Origin: Cristatella mucedo
Taxonomy: Eukaryota; Bryozoa; Phylactolaemata; Cristatellidae
Direction: 5' to 3'
Assembly: GCA_009760855.2 (NCBI GenBank)
Contig: WPIO01000001.1
Span: forward strand, 9,728,001-9,792,000
Length of the DNA stretch: 64,000 nucleotides
The notes under the pieces: generated by a model
Databases searched by the model: none
Told to the model about the DNA's origin: nothing
The model's input: the letters and a program-made list of their open reading frames with translations, nothing else
Part shown: in pieces, positions 34,209 to 44,100 of the stretch
How the letters are laid out: every line of letters begins with the position of its first letter
Position numbering within the stretch: the first letter of the stretch is position 1
Program-made: the position numbers and the translations under genes

Positions 34209-34554
34209 CATTCTAACGTAGTAACTCGACTGCTGAATCGGCCAAAGCTCTACGGTAAACGTTAGCATGTGATCGCTGTACTAACATGCACTTCTTGGAA
34301 TTACCATGACTGTTTTACTGCTTTTAAAATTTCTGGTTGAGTGACCCCAGTCAAGTTAACCTGAGGTGGAAGTGAGGCATACAGAGGACGGTATTGGAGA
34401 AAGCATCAAGACCTGCAGTAACTGCAGCAGTTTCTTGTACTTTGCAGCCGACCAGTGAGCAGGCAATGTTGTGGGTATTAGGGCATCAAAGCAAAGCAAG
34501 ATTGTGCAATTATCATGGCTTGTCATTACTGGGCAGTAAAAGCCTTCACACCCC

Positions 34555-34700
34555 TGGGTCTTAGGGGTAAGGTGCTCCCACTTATAGGTGTGGGGCTCGA
34601 TTCCTTCGGTAGGCAATTCTTTTTTGCCCACCGCAAGCAGGGTGATAGCTTCTAAGCCTCTTGCTGCTATATAAATGAGGCTGATTTGAGATACTATAGA
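34555..34700 (+). mobile_element. SINE-B copy
   Basis: Head TCTTAGGGGTAAGGTGCTCC, B box GGGCTCGATTCC, decayed hairpin CCACCGCAAGCAGGG, and the CCTCTTGCTGCTATATAAAT tail. Confidence 0.8.
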
Positions 34701-34847
34701 TCGGAACAAGAATTTCAATCCATTTGCTTTTTGAGACTATTCTGCAGCCGTGTGTATGAATTATTACGTATATGTCAGATATCTACATTTACGGCATGAG
34801 TGCGAGAGAGTGGTTTGAACTGCCTCGTCCGTTTTTACTATGCTCAG

Positions 34848-35045
34848 TTACGGCTCTCGGGTGGCCCAGATGGTGAACAGTACTATATGGCGACAAAGGC
34901 GGCTGTATTACTGACAGCCCTGTTCGCAGAGGCCGTTAAAGTATACAATGATTTGAGAGGGCTGACCGACGATGTCGTTAAGGTTGTCACGTATGCTCAT
35001 GCTGAAGAAGACCTGGATGAGGTGCTGAAGAAATGCTCTGCCTAA
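34848..35045 (+). other. Candidate coding exon of unknown gene, possible alternative laminin C terminus
   Basis: An open stretch of 65 codons and TAA follows a good acceptor (pyrimidine-rich, ending ATGCTCAG at 34847). The product is helical, with heptad-like spacing in AVKVYNDLRGLTDDVVKVV, and ends LDEVLKKCSA with a cysteine near the C terminus, as in laminin beta chains. It lies 1.8 kb past the modelled laminin stop on the same strand. Phase 0 at this acceptor would fit joining to the exon ending at 29210. Internal AG sites at 34869 and 34930 would give phase 1 and fit the exon ending at 30443. I do not recognise the protein by sequence. Confidence 0.35.
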
Positions 35046-35379
35046 TTCACACCTCGGAGGCAGGACGACGACACTTAAGGAAGATTATTTTCTCCCGACG
35101 TCTGCAGAAAGACGGGGAGCCGTTCGATTCCTTTCAAGCAGGTTTACTTCGTCTCACCCAAACGTGCGACTATCGCGTCCTCGAGAGTCCGTAGATCATT
35201 CGAGGCCAGATCCGACCTGGCATCCTTGCGAAGTTCGTGCCAAGCCGAGACTATACTCATTATCGAACAGTTGAAATATGCGGCTCCATGGAGCAACGGC
35301 TATGCAACTGTGCCCCTACCGGAGGGGAAACATCCGCCATGGCAGCCGGATCTGCCGGGGATGGTTGTGACGTCACAGC

Positions 35380-35560
35380 AAAGAACTTTACCGAAAAAGG
35401 CAATTAAGCCTTCGAAGCTGGCGATGAATACGGCTACAAGGCTAGTCAACAAATCTGAGACGTTCAGCCACGTGTCTTCTTTGCTACAGGAGCTTTTGTG
35501 GCTCCCGGTTGATCAACAGATACATAGCCCACCATGGCTGAGCTTCTACATACCATAACG
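35380..35560 (+). mobile_element. LINE-B coding fragment
   Basis: It encodes NTATRLVNKSETFSHVSSLL then ELLWLPVDQQIHS, the LINE-B segment also seen at 54340-54440 and 56265-56335. It is truncated at both ends. Confidence 0.7.
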
Positions 35561-35679
35561 AAGATAAAAAGTTCCTCCACCGGAGCGACTGAATCTGGAC
35601 CACTTATTGCCAGCAGCGGCCTGCAGCCTGACCCAGACAAGGTGCAAGCGAGTTTGAGGTGTCTACAAGGTCCTTGACC

Positions 35680-35925
35680 TGGTTTGGCCCAGGGGTAAGA
35701 TGGTTGCTTTTAACGACCGAGGGATCGTGGACTCGAGCCCTGCCGAACATGTAAAGCACCTGGATATACGTAGATCACGTTTTCTTTGGATGCTAAACAA
35801 ATGAGTTGTATTTTATTTATATGGATGATCGGGCCTTCGAGAAATTTAAGATTAAGTTCTCTTAGGACGCTAAACAATATTGTATTTATATAAACGATCG
35901 GGCCTTGGAGAAATTTAACTGCATA
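35680..35925 (+). mobile_element. SINE-A with duplicated tail
   Basis: The head (TTTGGCCCAGGGGTAAGATG, GGACTCGAGCCC) and first tail reach about 35815. Then two further tail-like units follow, each with CGATCGGGCCTT or GATCGGGCCTT and GAGAAATTTAA, at about 35822-35880 and 35884-35922. Confidence 0.65.
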
Positions 35926-36239
35926 GTTGTCAGCACACACCTGTGCTGACCATGTAAGATGGCTCAAAGCCTGCGTAGTCTGTCGATGATGCCTCACAGC
36001 ATGAATCTGTGACCGGTGCTGGCTGGTTTAAGTAGAGCGGCACGTTGCTTTTTCGATGATCGCACTCTGTCGCCGGTAGAGGGACACTGATAAAGAAGGC
36101 GATGTGAGGGCGCTGCAGTTTGGACTCGAGCGCTTCAACCAACTGAGTTTCAGACAACTGTTGGATCGTCGGACCACAAGCTACTGCAAGGAATTTTCAA
36201 CATGCCAATATCCCGAGATTTGCCTAGCTTGAAACTCGG

Positions 36240-36590
36240 TGTAAAAATAATAATAATGCATTTCTGCAGCGTTGTCAGAGAACTAAATCATTCTAGGTAC
36301 TTTGCACATGCTGTACAGGAAGCTGTCGATATTGCTAGTGACAACATATAAAGTGTCTGCAATCTTTTAGCATGCACACTGGGAAAAATTTGCATGGACT
36401 CTACGAATGCTGTGAAGAACAGGTGCGTTTTTAGTGGGGTTTTTCATAAATGTCACCAAATCGCGCTATGTCGTAACCTCAGTCGGAAGTGAGCTCCAGG
36501 CTTTAGGAGCGTACGAACTAAAGTTAAGGTTTCCAAAGGATCTTGGGCTGGTTCGAGGCACATCTAAAAGCTTGAGTTAGGAGAGCGGGT
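36240..36590 (-). mobile_element. LINE-A 3' fragment
   Basis: An ATT tract and hairpin tail at the low-coordinate end, then minus-strand coding relics corresponding to FGDRAFSSYAPKAW of LINE-A near 36500. It is diverged and frameshifted. Confidence 0.75.
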
Positions 36591-39300
36591 GTGGTGAGAT
36601 AACTATCGCGATTGGGGAGATTGGGGCTCTGAGAGGTAGGCGTAAGCAAGAGGATGAAGAGCCTCTGCTCTTCAAGATTTGTAGTCTACTCTTGTTGGCA
36701 GTCCATTTAAAGGACTGCTGGTAGCAGACGTTGCGTTCGGCTGCGGCTTCTGCTGTCGTAATTAGCGAAGCGCCTGACACTAATGCACGCGCCTCACCTG
36801 TGGCCAACAGTTAAGCCGTTGAAGCGGTGCAGCGTCGAGCCACTAATGCAGTTTGTATTTCGTGCCATCTGCTACGATTGATTTTGCTCTGACATGTGCG
36901 CCGTTGAGAGGAATAAAGAGAGTCTCGTTTACTTTGCACGTGCGCCCGCTGTGTCTCCGCGAGACTCCCATAAGAACAGCACCGCCGGAGTCGCTGTCAC
37001 ACAACACAGACATTCTGAGCCTCCCGACGAGCAAACACTCACACAAGGACCGCATGTGGAGCGACGATGAGGAAGTACGCTGCATCAGAGCATTGCGATT
37101 CAGATCAAAGGAAAGTCTGCATACGAGCCAAGCCGACGACCCGACACACAGGCCCGGCTACGTCATACGGCTTCGAGTCCAAATGACATCGGCGGTCGTC
37201 GCTGGTGAAACCCTTTCGGGTCTTTCGTCATGACTTGTCAGCACATGTAGTCTTATGTTTAAAGGCAACCAAGCAGTAGCGGATCAAAGGAAGCAGGGGC
37301 ATATGTCCCCTCCCCCGGCGCCGAATCAGGGGTCGCCAAAATGGGCGCGTACTGCTTTTGAAAGAAATTTATACCACATCTAGCGACGATATTTCTGGGC
37401 TGCATGATGCTCCGTGCTGGAAGAAATACATTCGAAATTGGTAGCGTTTGTCAACCAGGCCATGCTGGTTGTGGGCTTGTCGCACGGCTGGGTAAATAGG
37501 GCAATAAAGAAAGGTCACAGAGCACGCCAGAGGAAGTGCGGACCCAGCTTCGCTGCGCTCTTTTATGATAGCACTCACGCTCCAGCCAACCCATCAATGC
37601 GTGAACTCACACAGTTAACAATATCTAAACGCTTACTGCTGATTTCCAATGTGCCACGGCCTACCCCACTAGGCAGCCCGCAACTTAAGGTTCTCGGACC
37701 GTTAATAGTCTGCCAATTAGGTACGATCGTGCGTGCCTATTAAGCTGCGTCTATGCGTTAGACTTTCCCACAGATTTTGAACAGATTTCCCGCATATTTA
37801 GGTTACTGCGCCATCATACATCATACCATTATGGGGGAGGAGCCAAGTCTGCCGACTCATTAGAAGGAGAATCGGTCTCAACTTTTTTGGCACATCGTTG
37901 GTCCAACTGACCAATCAAAACCCCGGGGCTCGTCACGTACACTCCAAGGCCTAAATAAAAATGGCTGACGTTCGTAGGCTCGAGTTATAACGCGGTCACA
38001 GCAAGCCCTTGCATATAGGATGCTTATGCGTTGTAAGCAATGCTTCAGCCTTTTCTACTTGGAATACCACATGCGTCTGTTTATCAAATCCACCCACAAA
38101 CCCTTAACGGAGCACATTACTTAGCGCTATACATCCGAAAACCCGTAACGGAGCACGTTACTCGGTACTCCTCCCTTTCCCGAAGAAAAGCTTTTTTTAA
38201 ATGCTTATCTTCCTTGTATTTATATCCTTCTCATACTACTCTACAATAATGACTGCAGCGTCGAGCTCAACTTCTGTCGGCGTTGGCATGGTGTCTTCCC
38301 CTGAACCCTCTTTCAGACCAGCCTCCCGGATTAGAGAACGGGCTGCGTGCGGGACTAAGTCGGCCAGCAAATCTGTCGTGGGTGGGACTAAATCTGTCGT
38401 GTAAACGTTCTAACTTGGAGGAAAGTCGGCGTCTGTCAGGAGGAAAGCCTGCCGTGAAAACGTAGGTGTTTAGTTGTTCTGTAATGCGGTTGTTGTTTCC
38501 AGCGGTACGTGAATCGAGGATCAAAAAACGACGGCCGGTCCGAAGTCGTTTCGGCAGCCGAACCCTGCTCTGCCGGATCACCAGCATGTTTGCTATTCTC
38601 AGCATTGTATCGTGCTGCACTACGCAATCTTCCCCAAGCGCTACAGTTAATCGCTACAAATTATTGGTCATGATTATAACCACGGAGGCCCATCTTCATG
38701 CTTGTCTTTAGAATTCTGGCTCAGTCGGCAAAAAACCCTAACAATACGTAGCGTAATTACTGAGACCGACTTTGACCTGTTCGCTTTGACCAAGATCTGA
38801 CTAAAATGGCTTACCCACCCGACTATCTTTCTAATATCTTGTTTTGAGTTCATTCGACAACAAGCTGCCAACTTTGGGATTTTTCAGCGGCCCACAAGTA
38901 TCACATCCTCCTTCATCTCAGATTTCTCTTATCTTGTTTCCATTTTGCGTGCGAGAAATCAATCTTTCCTCGTTATTTGGTGATTTTAACATTCATTTTG
39001 ATAACTTACCTGACGCCTTAAACGCGGAATTTCAAGCACCGACTGACTCATTTTCCCTGGGGCCCATGTGCATGACTCTACTCACATTGAGGGCCACACT
39101 GTGAACGAAATAATCATACTATTTTTGTTGACATTTTTCATGCTATCACTTAGCATATGATCACGGCTATTTTACACCTAATTTAAAGTGCCTAGAAGGA
39201 AATTAGGTTGTCTGAAGGTGCTATTCAAATGTATCATTATTATCATTAAGTATTTATTCTCGGCTTTTTTCGAACTATTGTTTTGTCATATAGCAGTTTT
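36591..39300. other. Intergenic, nothing recognised
   Basis: Open frames occur on both strands (for example 36853-37233 and 38267-38620), but none has a recognisable domain or splice context. AATAAA at 36911 followed by a GTCTCGTTTACTTTG stretch is reminiscent of an LTR, but no second LTR or retroviral-type coding region is present. Confidence 0.5.
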
Positions 39301-39308
39301 TAGACTAA

Positions 39309-39922
39309 AGCCGTCCCTCGCTTATCGCGGTTAATCAGTTCCAGACTCAACCACGGTAAGTGAATTTCCGCCAAATAGGATTCTTTATTTATAAATCAAA
39401 TATTTCGTAGTTAGAGCACACAAAACCTGTTCAAGACCCTCTGAATACCATTATTAGAGCCGTTTGGACATGAAATAACACCATCTTAGTCACTATTAAG
39501 CTCGTATTACCCAAAATATTAGACAAAATAAAAGAAAATAAGACACGTTAGACGTTAAAAATAAATATCATATTATTATTGTACATTTAATTACACACTC
39601 GCACATTTCTTGCACATAGCCACTAACCTATGAAAATCCCCACACGCGATTTTTTCCAAAGTTCGTGTCCACACACAAAGCGCGGTCGAGTGGCTGCACC
39701 TTGCATTAAAGGATTTGCGGGGGTGCTCGAATAATTGGTCAACATTCAAAGCCTACAGTAATTTTAATTTTAATTGTAATACAGGGGTGTGCAATTGACC
39801 CGAAAACCAAGCGTACGCTGTATCATTTTCACTGCCTCGATTAACTCTTTAATAAATAATTTGAAAAACCATGATAGAGTGAAGCCGTGAAAGTCGAAAC
39901 CGTGAGGTGACTTGGGACGACT
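39309..39922. mobile_element. DNA-transposon/MITE relic with terminal inverted repeats
   Basis: The left end AGCCGTCCCTCGCTTATCGC and the right end (reverse complement AGTCGTCCCAAGTCACCTCA) are imperfect inverted repeats of about 25 bases. Both continue into CGGTT on the inner side. Internal phrases such as AGGATTCTTTATTTATAAAT and GACATGAAATAACACC resemble a widespread animal repeat I recall from fish and other genomes. No transposase remains. Confidence 0.65.
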
Positions 39923-40825
39923 ATATAGATTTTTCACTCAACTTCTTTTGATCTAATAGTTAATTTGTCAATTGACTTTATATTTCCAAAGCGTATTTGC
40001 AAAGATGTATTTAAATAAGCTCTTTATGAATTCAGAGTTTGCTTACTTCTAGTCTAAAGAGAGATAAATATTTTGTCAGCCATATTAAGCAAAAGCCGAA
40101 GTTAAGCAGAATGCCGGAACAGATAGAGAGAAGCTGAAAAGAAAACACGCATCTCTAGTAAATTAAGGGCGAGTTTCTTTAAAAAAAACCAAGACAAGTG
40201 ATGTTGTACGTGTACAGTGTTTAGAGACTGAAACAGGAGATAATGGACATCAACCAACTATTTTAAAAAATAAAAGAGAAGGATAAACCATATAATGATC
40301 AAAGCTTGCTAGAAAACACAGTTTAGCAAGATATTACCATCTGTGCTAAGAAAAATATCTAAGACGACGTTGGTAAATTGGTTTATCAAGATGATGAACT
40401 TGCTGGCATAGGCAGGAATGATAAGATTGAAAAATCTCCCGAATCTGGTGGAAAATTAGAAAGTATTGTCTTTCATGCTGAACTACAATTTTATGCTTTC
40501 GGTTACTTAAAATTTTTATGTAGCAATATTACCACTCACTCTTCGCTAGGAAATGATTACTCTTAGATCGTGTCATTTTCAATATTGAAACAATATACCA
40601 TCAGTTACTGACTGTGACCTTTCAATAACTTCAACATGGTTTAAAGATCGATTAGCAATTGGAGAGAAAGTAATCTGACAGTGGCCATTCTATCCACCAT
40701 TTAATAACGCTGCTTGCTGTTTCAGTAGCCTATTGTTTATATCCTTGAGTGGGATCAAGGAACTTTTTTTAGGCTTTGTTGAGGTACACGCAAAAGATGC
40801 AGCAAGCGTTGAAAAGGTAACCCAA
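39923..40825. other. AT-rich intergenic, nothing recognised
   Basis: AT-rich sequence with one open frame (40378-40566, 62 codons) of no recognisable family. Confidence 0.55.
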
Positions 40826-42480
40826 ATAATAATAATAATAATAATGCACTTGATAAAGCGCCCTCGGAGAACTCAATCTCTTTCTAGGCGCTTTACATTT
40901 GCTGCAAAGGGAAACACGATTGAATCGTGAGTAATATCATGCTTGATAAGTAACATGAATAACATGGTTAGGGTGACATGCACAGGGTCAGCATGCGAGT
41001 GTGGTTAGTGGCAGCATGCACAGAGTCAGCACGCATAAGCACATGAAGGACGAGTCACTGGGACCCACTAAATGCTGTCCTAAATAGGTGTGTTTTCAAG
41101 TTCTTTTTAAATGTGGTCAGGTCAGGGGACGTTCTGACGCAAGTCGGAAGGGAGTTCCGGGCTTTGGGAGCATACGAACTAAATGCACGGTCTCCAAAGG
41201 ATTTGAGGTTTGTACGAGATATTAGTAAACTGTTGGATTCCGAAAAGCGGGTGGTGCGATGCTTGGCCTGGTAGGGTAATAGATCTGAGAGATAGGCCGG
41301 AGCCAAAGAATAAAAGGACCTAAAAGTGAGCGACAAAACCTTGAAGTCGATCCGTTGCTTGACTGGTAGCCAGTGCAGGTCGGCGAGAAGTGGTGTGATG
41401 TGGCAACTGCGACGCTCACGACAGTCAAGCCTAGCTGCAGAGTTTTGTACCAGCTGTAATAGCCTGATTGCACATGCCGGTAGGCCAGCAAGCAGTGAGT
41501 TACAGAAGTCAAGAATGTCACGAATGCATGGACCAACTTAAACGCGGTATCATTATCTAAACAAGCCCGAATTTAAGCAATACTATGTAGCTGAAAGTAG
41601 GCAGATTTGACTGTGGAGCTATTGTGGTCGTCTAACGAGAGTTAACTTTGGAACATGACACCTAGATTTCGAGCTGATTCAACAGGAGATATGCTGGCAG
41701 AGCCAATTTTGAGCGTCAGCCTTTCCAATTTCTGAATCACTCTGGGTTTGCCCACAGCTAGTAAGTTAGTTTTATCATCGTTTAGTTTTTGAAAATGTGC
41801 TGCCATCCATGTGCGGATATCGTCAATACATGCAGCAAGTGAGTTGAGAGAATTCAATACATGCAGCAAGTGAGAGAATTCGAGGTGATCGAAGGCTGGG
41901 AGGGATCAAGGCAAAGGTACAACTGAGTGTCATCCGCATAGAAGTGAAGGCCTAGATTGCGCTTGGCAATCACATCAGCAAGAGGAAGAGTATAAACCAT
42001 GAAAAGAACTGGACTTAGCACGGAGCCCTGAGGTACCCCATATTTCAGAGGTACCTCGGATGATCTTTGTCCATTCACGTCGATACTCTGGAGTCTCCGG
42101 CTGAGATAGGATCTGAAGCATTGCAGCGCAGTGCCAGTGATGCCCAGGCGAGATGAGAGGCGCTCTAGAAGAACTTTATGATCGATGGTATCAAAAGCTG
42201 CCGAAAGATCGAGCAAAACAAGCGGACACTCTACCCTCGTCTGCATTCCTAAGTAGGTCATTGTATACCCTAAGCAATTCTGACTCTGTGGAGTGATTAG
42301 CTCTGAAGCCAGACTGGAACTTACTAGCAAGGTTTGAAGTTTCGATATGTGAGTTCAGCTGGTCGGCCACGACCCGTTCCAGTGTCTTTGATAGTAATGG
42401 TAGAAAGGAGACTGGGCGGTAGTTGCTCAAATTCCCTAGAGTCTTAAATCCAACATCTCCTCAGCCTACTTTGGTCACAA
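40826..42480 (-). mobile_element. LINE-A: CR1/L2-like LINE, 5' truncated, longest copy
   Basis: Read on the minus strand: SNYRPVSFLPLLSKTLERVV, FQSGFRANHSTESELLRVYN, DLSAAFDTIDHKVLLERL, GVPQGSVLSPVLFMVYTLPL and the catalytic YADDTQLYLCLDPS. It continues with LNDDKTNLLAVGK and SFGDRAFSSYAPKARNSLP. These are the RT motifs and C-terminal region of a CR1/L2-type non-LTR retrotransposon. Two or more frameshifts break the frame. The 3' end has the paired hairpin tail and an ATT microsatellite. No endonuclease domain remains. Confidence 0.92.
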
Positions 42481-44100
42481 TGCTATAATAATGCAGCGGC
42501 AATTACTGGGCATACGTCCGACCTTCAACACCGAATATGTGCCAGAAATTCCAAAGCATTGTTTGTCAACCACTGTGACGACTGCTGATTAATTGTAGCA
42601 GGCGTACACTCTTCTAAACAAGATTCAGTCGTCGTAACATTTTTTGAGACGGTCGAAAGTGGTTATTCATTTTTTTCTCGTTTGACACTTCGTTGGGATA
42701 AATTAAAAAGAGTACTGCCTTTAACAATAAAGCCATAATCCGACACACGATGACGTGTCCGGTCAGAAGCTGTCGGAGCTATATATGAAGGACTTGGCGA
42801 ACTGGTAGAGCTGCAGGAAAGCTTGTGTGAAGGCCTATCAATGAGTTCTGAACCAAAAGTGACGCAACACAGTTGCTTCAAGCATATTACATTTTAACTT
42901 TATAATTTTACAGGAATTCTGGAACACTATTCTCTGAAAAATTGACTGGATCCAGAAACGGTTGCAGGATCCTGCGATAAAATTTGCAGAAGCAGCAGCT
43001 GATCTTGAGTCCCTGAAGCAAAGACTAATCGAAATTCGCAGTGATTTGAATGAAAGTTCTGCGAAAATCCCCAATGTGCGAAGCTTGGGGCGTTGAACTT
43101 GAGAGAAGAATAAGGTGACATAAGAGGATGTTTGGAGAACACGCAACGGTGGCCGGACTTGCTACGGAGGAAGAAGTTATGCGTGTCGTGAAAAGGGTGA
43201 TCGATCGTCCTCAGCAAGGGATATCGACACGATTGATTTTTTAGGAAAAGGACGCATACATTATATTAGGATTCATACTAGATATGAAAACTCTTCTCTC
43301 TGAAAAGAATACCAACAAATTACATGAGATTTGCACTCATTTTGTATTTTTTACGACGCCGACGTCAATGGCGAAGAATAGCTAACGGATATTGAAGATT
43401 GCTAAGCATTTCAATGGATCGTCTACATTTTATTATTGCACATGGAGATGGTGTACTTCCGAATCTGCGAATGTTTCTCCTCGCAAACTTGTCTTGCTTC
43501 TGCTTCTTCCACAGTCTCTCCCGTACGTCGGGGCTGGCGAGAGCGCACCTTTCTTTAAACTCGTGCAGCAGCACACCATTTCGCAACCTCCTCCGGCGTC
43601 TCTCCGGCACGTTGTCACTTGCGACAACGCCTTTTCTTTTTAGCTTATTTTCTTTCAGGATATTGATTAGCATTCCTCGAAAAATTTAGTGGCTGTTTAA
43701 AGTCGACCACTAATTCGCAGCCATTTAAAGAAACGGGTGAATACAGAGCACCGCAGTGCAAACGCTAAACTCTCTTAATGCAAGTCAGGCAGCTTTCCTT
43801 TCCGGTCCTTTCCGCTGACGTGTCGGAATCGCCGGAAGCACTGGAAGCGCCGCGAGCGATCGCCGAGCTGCGACAGCTACGTACGGCGGTCTTAGTGCAG
43901 AGCTACAGCTGCTGGAAGCGGCCTTGGCGGCCGCCCTTTGAACGACCCATCGAAGTTGATAGTCCTGTGATTTTCTAGCATTTCAATGTCTAAATTCAAC
44001 TGTGAATATGTTTGCAGACTAAAAGATTATTTCCTCTTTCTCCACTTTTTTCGACACTCATCGTTGCTGTCCTCTCGTAGTATCACCTAGTATCTGGTAG
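42481..44100. other. Intergenic, one basic open frame on the minus strand
   Basis: No known repeat. A minus-strand frame at 43365-43673 (102 codons) contains an Arg/Lys-rich stretch (VPERRRRRLRNG, ERLWKKQKQDKFARRNIRR). I do not recognise it, and it may be a chance or relic sequence. Confidence 0.45.

Larger units (their letters stand above)
33047..34550 (+). other. Downstream of the laminin stop; probable 3' UTR and flank
   Basis: It holds a TC microsatellite (33609-33668) and a candidate AATAAA at 34203. No other gene is recognised. Confidence 0.5.

Noticed and set aside
35368-35375. Second palindromic TGACGTCA
   Set aside because: No gene start lies nearby, so it is probably chance or part of an old repeat.
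36853-37233. 126-codon open frame and LTR-like AATAAA/GTCTCGTTTACTTTG sequence
   Set aside because: No domain, no second LTR, and no gag or pol relic nearby; support is too weak for a feature.
38267-38620. 117-codon minus-strand open frame
   Set aside because: It has no recognised domain, splice context or repeat relation, and overlapping frames are open on the other strand too.
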